A stretch of 13,718 nucleotides of DNA from Crenotrichaceae bacterium (GTDB lineage Bacteria; Pseudomonadota; Gammaproteobacteria; Methylococcales; DRLZ01), in assembly GCA_011322755.1 (NCBI GenBank), contig DRLZ01000359.1, positions 1-13,718 of the forward strand, given 5' to 3'. Position 1 is the first letter of the stretch. Each line of letters starts with the position of its first letter. A model generated the notes under the pieces. The model made no database searches. It had not been told where the DNA came from and saw nothing but the letters and a program-made list of their open reading frames with translations. Made by a program: the position numbers and the translations under genes. This document shows positions 1 to 7,204 of the stretch, one piece after another.

Positions 1-328
1 GTCCGGACGGGTGACGGTGAATATGAAAGTGGATACGTTCCCTGTACAGACGGCGCAGAACGTCAATACCAAGAATGACCAGCATCAAGCCGACTGCAGC
101 TTCAAGCGCACGGGCGAATTGATCGGGGACAATGGTGTCCATCATCAGAATCATCGAGCCAAAGACTGACAGCGCGATGGTATGCCCGAGTCCCCACACT
201 GCACCCAGTTTAACCGTGTGCGCCAGCGACTTGCTGCGCGTTGCCAGTGTCGCGACTGCTGCGAGATGATCTGCTTCCAGCGCATGGCGGAGACCAAGCA
301 GAAAGCCGAACAGTAAAAATACGCTCAC
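1..328 (-). CDS. Nickel/cobalt transporter of the NiCoT/UreH-like family (partial, C-terminus outside window)
   Basis: This is the N-terminal 109 residues of an inner-membrane metal permease; the 3' part lies beyond base 1. I translated it by hand from a GTG at 328-326. Residues 2-12 are hydrophobic and lead into the signature HALEADH (H15, D20, H21), which matches the HX4DH nickel-binding motif of the NiCoT family. A second motif, GLGHT, and two further hydrophobic segments follow. A His-containing cytoplasmic-looking stretch (HFHIHRH) comes near the window edge. The GTG start overlaps the hypB stop by 4 bp (GTGA), so translation is probably coupled; no good separate ribosome site is seen. 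Being last in a hyp operon, it most likely supplies Ni(II) for hydrogenase. Cobalt specificity or a UreH-type assignment cannot be excluded from this fragment. Confidence 0.82.
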   Translation of the reverse strand, partial: MSVFLLFGFLLGLRHALEADHLAAVATLATRSKSLAHTVKLGAVWGLGHTIALSVFGSMILMMDTIVPDQFARALEAAVGLMLVILGIDVLRRLYRERIHFHIHRHPSG

Positions 329-1188
329 AAGGCTGCCACTGATTCTCCGTTGATCTTAACTGTGTTTGTTAACCAGTTGTACCAGTTGTCAAGTCCATCG
401 CCTTTGGTTGCCGAGAGTTGAAAAATCTTGATGTCAGGATTCACCGAACGCGCATGTTCGATGCATTGATCGATATTAAATTCCACATAGGGTAACAGAT
501 CAATCTTGTTGATAATCATCACATCAGACGCACGAAACATGTGTGGATATTTAATCGGTTTGTCTTCTCCCTCAGTAACTGAAAGAATCACTACCTTGGA
601 CTTTTCGCCCAGATCAAACAGCGCAGGACACACCAGATTGCCAACGTTCTCAATCATCACCACCGAGTCAACAGGAGGCTGTAGCTGTTTCAGGCCTCTG
701 GCGAGCATGTCCGCTTCGAGGTGACAGCCGGTTCCGGTATTGATCTGTACAACCTTGCAACCAGTGGCTTTGATGCGTTGCGCATCGTTGATGGTCTCCT
801 GATCACCTTCGATGACTGACACGGCGAGCTTGCCGTGCAAGTCGTGGATTGTACGCTCCAGCAAGGTAGTTTTGCCTGCGCCGGGTGAACTAACCAGATT
901 TAGTGCAAGTATATTTCTTCCCTCAAACCAGCCACGGTTACGTTCGGCAATCAGGTTGTTTTTTGCCAGAATTTCCTGTTCCAGATTGATTGTCGTACCG
1001 TGCTCATGATGGTGGGAATGGTCATGACTCTGTGCATCATCATGGTGATGGTGATGTCCATCGTGACGATGCGTGTGATGATGTGCATGGTCATGTTGAT
1101 GATGTTCATCAACAGCAACCGTCTCGCCAGTGGCAAGATTGGTCACTGTTGCTTTTGTATTATCCGAGCAACCGCAAGTTGTACACAT
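325..1188 (-). CDS. hypB: Hydrogenase nickel incorporation GTPase HypB
   Basis: HypB is a cytoplasmic G3E-family GTPase that, with HypA, delivers nickel to the hydrogenase large-subunit precursor. The 287 aa protein starts with a CxxCxC motif (C2, C5, C7), the high-affinity metal site of E. coli-type HypB. A histidine-rich segment follows: 20 His in residues 29-63, as in nickel-storing HypBs. The G domain carries the P-loop SSPGAGKTT (100-108), the IEGDQET region (127-133), the C155-H156 metal site with C187, and NKID (227-230) for guanine recognition. The ATG overlaps the hypA stop by one base (TGATG), with GAGGTG about 6 bases upstream as ribosome site. The downstream permease overlaps the hypB stop. 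Identification is very secure; nickel storage by the His tract is inferred from the family. Confidence 0.98.
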   Translation of the reverse strand: MCTTCGCSDNTKATVTNLATGETVAVDEHHQHDHAHHHTHRHDGHHHHHDDAQSHDHSHHHEHGTTINLEQEILAKNNLIAERNRGWFEGRNILALNLVSSPGAGKTTLLERTIHDLHGKLAVSVIEGDQETINDAQRIKATGCKVVQINTGTGCHLEADMLARGLKQLQPPVDSVVMIENVGNLVCPALFDLGEKSKVVILSVTEGEDKPIKYPHMFRASDVMIINKIDLLPYVEFNIDQCIEHARSVNPDIKIFQLSATKGDGLDNWYNWLTNTVKINGESVAAL

Positions 1189-1517
1189 CAGTTCACCTCG
1201 ATTTCCTTGATTTTGAGTTCTTCGCCTGCGATGCAGTCAATCTTGTTTGAACCACATTCGCAGCGAGCAAATAATTGTTCCAGTCTCATTTCCTTCCGGC
1301 ATTCTCTGCATCGCCCAAGACCGGGAATTTCCCTGATTTCCAGCGTCGCACCATCTACAATCGTATCCCTGGCGACAATGTCAAAGCAGAACCGGATCGC
1401 ATCCGGCATGATTGCCGATAATTTACCGATTTCAAGCGTTACCCGAATCACCTTGCCGGCATTGGCTTGTTCACTGACAATCGCGATAATATTGCGGGTG
1501 ATACCGAGTTCATGCAT
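1188..1517 (-). CDS. hypA: Hydrogenase nickel metallochaperone HypA
   Basis: HypA is a small cytoplasmic chaperone that binds nickel through its N-terminal MHE sequence and carries a structural zinc site; it works with HypB. At 109 aa it is of normal family length. It begins MHELGITRNI (H2 and E3 are the nickel-site residues). The zinc site is C70-x2-C73, then 12 residues, then C86-E-C88-G-S. The usual second pair is CxxC, so this copy is one residue shorter (CxC). The CXC reading follows directly from the bases at about 1251-1262. Whether C95 (NKIDC) helps is unknown. The gene sits 37 bp after hypE, with AGGA about 9 bases before the ATG, and its stop overlaps the hypB start. Confidence 0.96.
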   Translation of the reverse strand: MHELGITRNIIAIVSEQANAGKVIRVTLEIGKLSAIMPDAIRFCFDIVARDTIVDGATLEIREIPGLGRCRECRKEMRLEQLFARCECGSNKIDCIAGEELKIKEIEVN

Positions 1518-1554
1518 TGCCTGGTTCCTGATTCTTTATTCAAGACAGCCAGCG

Positions 1555-2625
1555 TCAACAAATTCTGGGCAGCTGTTCACCGACCAGCATATCAACAATC
1601 CGGGCGCCACCAAAACGGGTTTGCAGAATGACTGTATTATCAGGGTTCTCACGAACCTCGCCGATGATCGCCGCATGCTCACCTGCCGGATGATTGTTCA
1701 TCGCGTTAACCACAGTTATTGCATGCTCAGCCGGAACAATTGCAATCAGCTTGCCTTCATTGGCCAGATACAATGGATCCAGACCAAGAATTTCACACAA
1801 TCCACGCACCTCTTGCCTGACCGGAATTGCAGATTCATCGAGATACATGCAAGTACAACTGCTTTCAGCAAATTCATTCAATACGGTGGCGATACCACCC
1901 CGGGTGGCATCACGGATACTGTGGATATTGGGGCAGGTATCCAGCATCACAGTAATCAATCCGTTTAAAGCCTGACAATCACTTTGTACCGAACTTTCCA
2001 GCGCCAGCTCGCCACGCGCGTCAGCAATCGCGGCACCATGATCGCCAACAAAACCGTTGATAATGATAGCATCACCCGGTCTGGCATTGTCAGCGTGAAT
2101 CTCCACGCCTTCCGCAATCATGCCGATGCCTGCCGTGTTGATAAACAGTTTATCCGCCGCTCCACGTGGCACGACCTTGGTATCACCCGTGACGATTTGT
2201 ACACCTGCCGTATTGGCAGCTTGTTGCATGGATAATGCGACCTTGCGCAACACGTCTACATCCAGCCCTTCTTCTATAATCACCGCACAGGTAAGATACA
2301 GTGGTTTGGCGCCACTGACAGCCAGATCGTTGACAGTGCCATTGACTGCAAGCGTACCAATATCGCCTCCCGGAAAAAACAGCGGATCGACCACATACGA
2401 GTCAGTCGTCATTGCCAGACGATTACCAAGCGCGTTGAACGCAGCAAGATCAAAGCGAGCTTGATCTTCCAGTGTATCCAGTTGTGAATTATCAAACGTG
2501 GATATAAACACATCATCGATTAAATCGCGCATTGCCTTGCCGCCGCTGCCATGCGCTAGCGTGATGGTCTTGCTGTTTAGTTTGCGACGAACCCGGGCTG
2601 GCATCTGCTGGCACACTGCGTTCAT
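1555..2625 (-). CDS. hypE: Carbamoyl dehydratase HypE (hydrogenase CN-ligand synthesis)
   Basis: HypE receives a carbamoyl group from HypF on its C-terminal cysteine and dehydrates it with ATP to a thiocyanate, which becomes the cyanide ligand of the NiFe site. The 356 aa protein has the AIR-synthase-like fold: LAHGSGGKAMRDLI at 23-36, a TTDS segment near 73-76, and NGTVNDLAVSGAKP at 95-108. It ends exactly in PRIC, so the acceptor cysteine C356 is present. The ATG overlaps the hypD stop by one base (TGATG). A GAGG lies about 9-10 bases upstream inside hypD. The first 20 residues are a little longer than in many HypEs; Met8 is a possible but less likely start. Confidence 0.98.
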   Translation of the reverse strand: MNAVCQQMPARVRRKLNSKTITLAHGSGGKAMRDLIDDVFISTFDNSQLDTLEDQARFDLAAFNALGNRLAMTTDSYVVDPLFFPGGDIGTLAVNGTVNDLAVSGAKPLYLTCAVIIEEGLDVDVLRKVALSMQQAANTAGVQIVTGDTKVVPRGAADKLFINTAGIGMIAEGVEIHADNARPGDAIIINGFVGDHGAAIADARGELALESSVQSDCQALNGLITVMLDTCPNIHSIRDATRGGIATVLNEFAESSCTCMYLDESAIPVRQEVRGLCEILGLDPLYLANEGKLIAIVPAEHAITVVNAMNNHPAGEHAAIIGEVRENPDNTVILQTRFGGARIVDMLVGEQLPRIC

Positions 2626-3800
2626 CAGATCACTGCCTCGTCTGCTGGTTGGGGATCAGGTGCCGGTTCTGGCGCTGATTCTGGCATGGATTCGATACGG
2701 CCATAGCGATAATAAGCAGCGCAAGCGCCTTCTGATGATACCATTAACGCACCCAGCGGCGTTTCAGGCGTACACGTAGTTCCGAACACCTTGCACTGCA
2801 ATGGCTTGATAACACCTTTCAACACTTCTCCGCACTGGCAGGATTTTGGATCGGCAATTTTCAGGTTGGGAACTGAAAACTTTTTTTCTGCGTCATAGTC
2901 GCGATATGCTTGACGAATTCTCACTCCTGAATGGTCGATGGAACCAAGTCCACGCCATTCAAAGAATTCACGTAACTCGAATACTTCGCTCACTGCAGAT
3001 AGCGCCTGTGAATTACCTTGCTCTGGAACAATACGCTGATACTGGTTCTCGACTTCACAGCGTCCTTGCTGAATTTGCTTCAATATCATCCAGATGGATT
3101 GCAAAATATCCAGTGGTTCAAATCCAGCCACAACAATCGGTTTGTGATAATGTCTGGCGATAAATTCATACGGTTTGTTGCCGATCACCATGCTCACATG
3201 CCCCGGCCCCAAAAAGCCGTCCAGGCGCAGATCAGGCGAGTCCAGAATCGCTTTGACTGTGGGGATAATGGTGATGTGATTGCAAAATAGTGAAAAATTT
3301 GTAATACCTTCACGCTTTGCCTGCAATATCGTCAAGGCGGTACTTGGCATGGTGGTTTCAAATCCAAGCCCGAAAAAGATCACTTCTTTGGCTGGATTGG
3401 TTCGGGCCAGCTGCAGTGCATCCAGTGGTGAATAGACCATGCGTACATCAGCGCCTCCAGCTTTGGCCTGCAACAGGCTTTTCTTTGAGCCCGGCACCCG
3501 CATGGCGTCGCCAAACGTGGTGAAAATAACATGCGGATGTTCAGCCAGCGCTACGCAATCATCTACCCGTCCAATCGGTAACACGCATACCGGACAACCC
3601 GGTCCATGCACCAGCTCGAGTGCTTCCGGCAACATTTTTTCAATACCGTATCTGAAAATGGTATGGGTATGACCACCGCAGACTTCCATCAGCTGCAATG
3701 GGCGTTGTTTTGCCCGTTCGATTTGATCAAGCAGGCGCTGGATTTCGCTAATCAGCAATTTCGCCTTGTGCGGATCCCTGAATTCATCAACATATTTCAT
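2625..3800 (-). CDS. hypD: Hydrogenase maturation iron-sulfur protein HypD
   Basis: HypD carries a [4Fe-4S] cluster and, with HypC, is the scaffold on which Fe(CN)2CO is assembled. The 391 aa protein shows all family signatures: VCGGHTH (C41), GPGCPVC (C69 and C72), FLGPGHVSMVIG in the middle, and a C-terminal cysteine set CQCGEV...CKVFGTTC...GACAAY (C321, C323, C336, C343, C360) that holds the cluster. After residue 370 comes a 21-residue tail rich in Pro, Glu and Asp, which is beyond the conserved core. The start overlaps the stop of the SIS-domain gene (TGATG), with GGAGGG about 9 bases upstream. hypE follows by the same type of overlap. Confidence 0.98.
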   Translation of the reverse strand: MKYVDEFRDPHKAKLLISEIQRLLDQIERAKQRPLQLMEVCGGHTHTIFRYGIEKMLPEALELVHGPGCPVCVLPIGRVDDCVALAEHPHVIFTTFGDAMRVPGSKKSLLQAKAGGADVRMVYSPLDALQLARTNPAKEVIFFGLGFETTMPSTALTILQAKREGITNFSLFCNHITIIPTVKAILDSPDLRLDGFLGPGHVSMVIGNKPYEFIARHYHKPIVVAGFEPLDILQSIWMILKQIQQGRCEVENQYQRIVPEQGNSQALSAVSEVFELREFFEWRGLGSIDHSGVRIRQAYRDYDAEKKFSVPNLKIADPKSCQCGEVLKGVIKPLQCKVFGTTCTPETPLGALMVSSEGACAAYYRYGRIESMPESAPEPAPDPQPADEAVI

Positions 3801-4477
3801 CAGCCAAGCCCTCCGCGACTATCTGCCAACAAGGTGTGTACCAGATCCCAGAGAATATGGTAGATCGCCACATGGGTTTCCTGGATACGGTGGATACTGT
3901 CAGTCGGAACAGTCAGACAGTAATCAATACTGTCACAGCTTTTCATCGCGCCGCCATCATTGCCGGACAAGCCAATCGTCAACATGCCGATGTTGCTGGC
4001 GGTGTGAAACGCTTCGATCAGATTATCGGAATTACCGCTGGTAGAGATACCGATCAAACCATCGCCCTCGCGCGCCTGTGCAATCAGCTGGCGCACGTAG
4101 ATATGCTGAAACCCGACATCATTACCAACCGCTGTCATCACCGCAGTATCGGCAACCAGATTGACAGCGCTCAAGGCTGGACGACCGGCGGTTACCGGAT
4201 GCAGAAACTCAACTGCCACGTGCGCCGCGTCACAACTGGAACCACCGTTTCCCATGGTAAACAAGCGTCCATTGTTACGGTAGACTTCAGCGATTGCCCG
4301 GGCAACCTCGATCACTTGCTGCGCGTTTTCAGCAAAAAATTCCTGTTTGACCTCAACGCTGTGAGCGGCTTTTTGCTGGACTGATTCCAGTAACGCCACT
4401 TGCTCTGTCGCCGTCTCTTTCACGCCACCGTGCAGAAATGGGTAAAGCTGCTGCAATTGGCGATCTGTATCAGACAT
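3800..4477 (-). CDS. SIS-domain protein, phosphoheptose isomerase (GmhA)-like, embedded between hypC and hypD
   Basis: This 225 aa sugar-isomerase (SIS) domain protein resembles GmhA, which converts sedoheptulose 7-phosphate to D-glycero-D-manno-heptose 7-phosphate in the cytoplasm. The phosphate-binding motifs are GNGGSSCDAAH (76-86) and GISTSGNS (143-150). Residues aligning with the GmhA zinc ligands are retained: H86, E90, Q199 and H207 (AAHVAVE and RIQETHVAIYH). It therefore looks catalytically competent. The start was set at MSDTDRQLQQ (ATG at 4477), 17 bp after the hypC stop; a longer reading to 4642 would lie inside hypC and is rejected. No strong ribosome site precedes it. The stop overlaps the hypD start. 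I recall GmhA-like genes recurring in hyp operons, but no role in hydrogenase maturation is established to my knowledge; LPS heptose synthesis is the alternative. Confidence 0.9.
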   Translation of the reverse strand: MSDTDRQLQQLYPFLHGGVKETATEQVALLESVQQKAAHSVEVKQEFFAENAQQVIEVARAIAEVYRNNGRLFTMGNGGSSCDAAHVAVEFLHPVTAGRPALSAVNLVADTAVMTAVGNDVGFQHIYVRQLIAQAREGDGLIGISTSGNSDNLIEAFHTASNIGMLTIGLSGNDGGAMKSCDSIDYCLTVPTDSIHRIQETHVAIYHILWDLVHTLLADSRGGLG

Positions 4478-4494
4478 GGTATTGATCTGCACCG

Positions 4495-4776
4495 TCAAGC
4501 CGATGAATCCAGTTGCATGGCTTCCAGTTCCTGTTGTGCTTCGCCGAGTTCGCTCAGCAACGCAAGGGTTTTGGCTGCTTCCTCTTCGTCGATACGGCTC
4601 ATGGCAAAACCCACATGTACTAGCACCCAATCCCCAATGCAAGATTCAACCGGATGCTCATCATTGACAATACAGGCCAGATTGACTTCGCGCTTGATGC
4701 CCGACACATCCACCTTAGCCAGTTTGTTTTCAACACTGGTAATTTCGACTATTTTTCCCGGGATACCCAGACACAT
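4495..4776 (-). CDS. hypC: Hydrogenase maturation chaperone HypC
   Basis: HypC is a small chaperone that binds iron with HypD through its N-terminal cysteine and delivers the Fe(CN)2CO unit to the large-subunit precursor. The 93 aa protein starts with MCLGIPGKIV, with the essential C2 after Met removal, and has the conserved H54 in VHVGFA. The C-terminal helix is rich in Glu and Ala. The ATG lies one base after the hypF stop (TGAGATG), and the ribosome site AGGAG (4784-4788) is inside the last hypF codons, so the two genes are translationally linked. HypC and HybG-type paralogues differ in their large-subunit partner, which cannot be decided here. Confidence 0.98.
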   Translation of the reverse strand: MCLGIPGKIVEITSVENKLAKVDVSGIKREVNLACIVNDEHPVESCIGDWVLVHVGFAMSRIDEEEAAKTLALLSELGEAQQELEAMQLDSSA

Positions 4777-4777
4777 C

Positions 4778-7204
4778 TCAATTCTCCTGATTCTTTACGC
4801 TTTGCAGGGTTCTGGCTGCGGCAACAACCGCCTGACCAAGCGACAATCCACCATCATTTGCTGGCAGATGATGGTGGGTCAATACCTGAAAGTCTTTCAT
4901 CTCAAGCCGTTGTTTTACCTGTTCAAGCAGAATTTTGTTCTGAAAAACCCCGCCAGACAAAGCAACTGTGTCCACAAAGCGTTGTTCATTTCGTGTACAC
5001 AATCTGTCCACCATAGTAACAATTGCTTTTGCCAGTCCCTTATGGAACCTGGCCGCAATCACCCCACGCGGTGTCTGCAAAATTAGGTCGCCCAGCACAG
5101 CTTGCCACATCGACAAGGGTTCGATGTAGGGCAGTCCGTTGCCGTTCAGACGAGGGATAGCAAATGGGTAAGCAAGTGCGTCATCTTCATTGTCCAGACT
5201 CTTCATATCAACGCAACTTTCCAGCTCCATTGCCGCCTGACCTTCATACTGAACATGCTCCCGGCAAAGACCAATCGCCGCAGCAACCGCATCAAACAAT
5301 CGGCCACATGAGCTGGCAAGCGGACTGTTAATACCGTTTTTGAGCATGGTCTGAAATGTTTCCAGTGGTTGATCGTCAAGAAACCGCGTCAACTCAAGTG
5401 ATTCATAGTTGATACGATAGGCTGGCCAGCCCATCTCCGCAAGCAGATGTGCCAGCGTATTGCGCCACGGTTCCCGCATTGCCTGCGCGCCGCCAAGCAT
5501 GGCAACGGGTTTGAATGTGCCTAAGCGTTCAAATCCGGCATAATCAGCCAGCAGGAATTCACCGCCCCAGAGAGCGCCATCTTCGCCATAGCCCAGACCA
5601 TCGAGAGCGACACCCAGGACTGGACTGTGATCCAGTGAAATGTTGTTTTCAGCCAGACACGCTGCAATATGAGCGTGGTGATGTTGTACGCTTGATAACC
5701 CAATATTGGTTCGCTGCGCCCACTCGATCCCGAGTTTACTGGATAGATACTCTGGATGCTGATCGATAACCAGATGCTCTGGCTGATGGTCGAAAAGTCC
5801 GGCATAGTGTTCAAGTTGAACCCGGTAATCCGCGTAGGTTTTCGCGTCTTCCAGATCACCAATATGCTGGGAAACAATCGCCTGAGCGTTTTTCAGCAAG
5901 CAAAAGGTATTTTTCAGCTCGCTACCAAGCGCCAGTAACTCAGGCGCTTGCTCAAGCCCCTTTGGCAATGGCATGGGAACAGGCGCGTAACCTCTTGCCC
6001 GACGCAGCAGTTGTGGCTGGCCTGCCATAATACGCAGCACTGAATCATCAACACGATGGACGATATCACGGTCATGCAACAACAGGTAATCGGCAATGTT
6101 TTTCAACCGCTGTCTGGCATCATCATTATCAATACATTGTGGCTCCTCGGACAGATTACCTGAGGTCAGTACAATTGGCCGCTGCATCCTGCGTAGAATC
6201 AGGTGGTGCAACGGTGTATACGGCAACATAAAACCGATGCTCCGTTGGCGTGGCGCAATTGCAGGAGAAACCACTGTTTCGCCATTCGCTTCGAGTAAGA
6301 CAATCGGCGCTTCAGCGCTGCTCAATACGCTTTGTTCCAACTCACTGAGATGACAATACTGGCGAATCACATCAACATCCCGCGCCATTAACGCAAACGG
6401 TTTGGTATAACGGTTCTTGCGTTCTCGCAAGCGTTGAACAGCATCGTCATTGGTTGCATCGCAGGCCAAATGAAAGCCGCCAATACCTTTAATCGCGATA
6501 ATCTCGCCTTGTTGGAGCAACGTGCAAGTCGCATCCACATCATCCAGCTGGGTTAATGTTTCCAGAGAAAATACCCTGCCATCACAGCGTTCCAACCATG
6601 TTTTTGGGCCGCAACGATGACAGGCATTGGGCTGGGCATGGAAACGCCGATCTGTCGGATGGTGATATTCTTCCCTGCAATCATCGCACAGCTCAAATGC
6701 AGCCATGCTGGTATTACTGCGATCGTAGGGGATTTTGTGGATAATCGACAAACGCGGACCACAATGCGTGCAATTGGTTAGCGGGTAACGATAGCGGCGA
6801 CTGAATGGATTCAGGCTATCATCCAGACACGCTGGACAGACAGCGGCATCGGGGGCAATGCTGGTATTATTAACCTGCTGGTGGCTGGCAGCAATCTGAA
6901 AATGCTCCGGTATCTGCAAATCACTGCCCAGATCATCACGTTCAATCGAATCAATTCTGGCAAGTGGTGGACGCTCTGTTACAAGCGCGACTAGAAAATT
7001 CTCGATCTGCTCTTGATAGCCCCAGACCTGAATCAATACGCCTTCGCCATCATTACTGACCTGACCTGTCAATTGATGCTGACTGGCAAGCCGCCACACC
7101 GTGGGACGGAAACCAACGCCTTGCACCAGTCCACGCACGCGAATTTGTTCACCGTGAATCGAAATAGTCTGTACCGAGACTGTTTGTCCGGCTACCTGCA
7201 TCAT
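4778..7204 (-). CDS. hypF: Carbamoyltransferase HypF
   Basis: HypF uses carbamoyl phosphate and ATP to carbamoylate the C-terminal Cys of HypE, the first step of CN-ligand synthesis. Counting from ATG 7204 it has 808 aa. Domains in order: acylphosphatase (about 18-107, with RGLVQGVGFRPTVWR); two zinc fingers (CPAC at 123-126 paired with CTHC at 145-148, then CDDC at 173-176 paired with CHRC at 195-198); a YrdC/Sua5-like nucleotide-binding domain (about 225-410, KGIGGFHLACDA); and a Kae1-like domain with HHHAHIAA, LDGLGYGEDG, LSGGVFQN and GGLSLGQA. Start choice: GGAGG at 7213-7217 lies 8 bases before ATG 7204. A second ATG at 7201 is possible, and an upstream GTG at 7219 would itself contain the ribosome site. 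The start overlaps the NHL gene stop by 4 bp. Confidence 0.98.
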   Translation of the reverse strand: MMQVAGQTVSVQTISIHGEQIRVRGLVQGVGFRPTVWRLASQHQLTGQVSNDGEGVLIQVWGYQEQIENFLVALVTERPPLARIDSIERDDLGSDLQIPEHFQIAASHQQVNNTSIAPDAAVCPACLDDSLNPFSRRYRYPLTNCTHCGPRLSIIHKIPYDRSNTSMAAFELCDDCREEYHHPTDRRFHAQPNACHRCGPKTWLERCDGRVFSLETLTQLDDVDATCTLLQQGEIIAIKGIGGFHLACDATNDDAVQRLRERKNRYTKPFALMARDVDVIRQYCHLSELEQSVLSSAEAPIVLLEANGETVVSPAIAPRQRSIGFMLPYTPLHHLILRRMQRPIVLTSGNLSEEPQCIDNDDARQRLKNIADYLLLHDRDIVHRVDDSVLRIMAGQPQLLRRARGYAPVPMPLPKGLEQAPELLALGSELKNTFCLLKNAQAIVSQHIGDLEDAKTYADYRVQLEHYAGLFDHQPEHLVIDQHPEYLSSKLGIEWAQRTNIGLSSVQHHHAHIAACLAENNISLDHSPVLGVALDGLGYGEDGALWGGEFLLADYAGFERLGTFKPVAMLGGAQAMREPWRNTLAHLLAEMGWPAYRINYESLELTRFLDDQPLETFQTMLKNGINSPLASSCGRLFDAVAAAIGLCREHVQYEGQAAMELESCVDMKSLDNEDDALAYPFAIPRLNGNGLPYIEPLSMWQAVLGDLILQTPRGVIAARFHKGLAKAIVTMVDRLCTRNEQRFVDTVALSGGVFQNKILLEQVKQRLEMKDFQVLTHHHLPANDGGLSLGQAVVAAARTLQSVKNQEN

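Noticed and set aside
1000..1968. Plus-strand open frame of 322 codons
   Set aside because: It lies antisense to hypB, hypA and hypE, begins in the complement of the His codons (giving Met/Val-rich nonsense), and has no recognisable motif; the minus-strand genes are certain.
4478..4642. N-terminal extension of the SIS-domain protein
   Set aside because: It would overlap 148 bases of hypC in another frame and encodes Arg/Cys/Gly-rich sequence unlike GmhA; the family start matches ATG 4477.
1526..4798. Shared 13-mer TCCTGATTCTTTA before hypA and at the end of hypF
   Set aside because: Only two copies, one coding for hypF residues; no symmetry or regular spacing, so probably chance.
4400..5086. 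Plus-strand open frame of 228 codons
   Set aside because: Antisense to the SIS gene, hypC and hypF, with low-complexity Ser/Leu composition and no domain.
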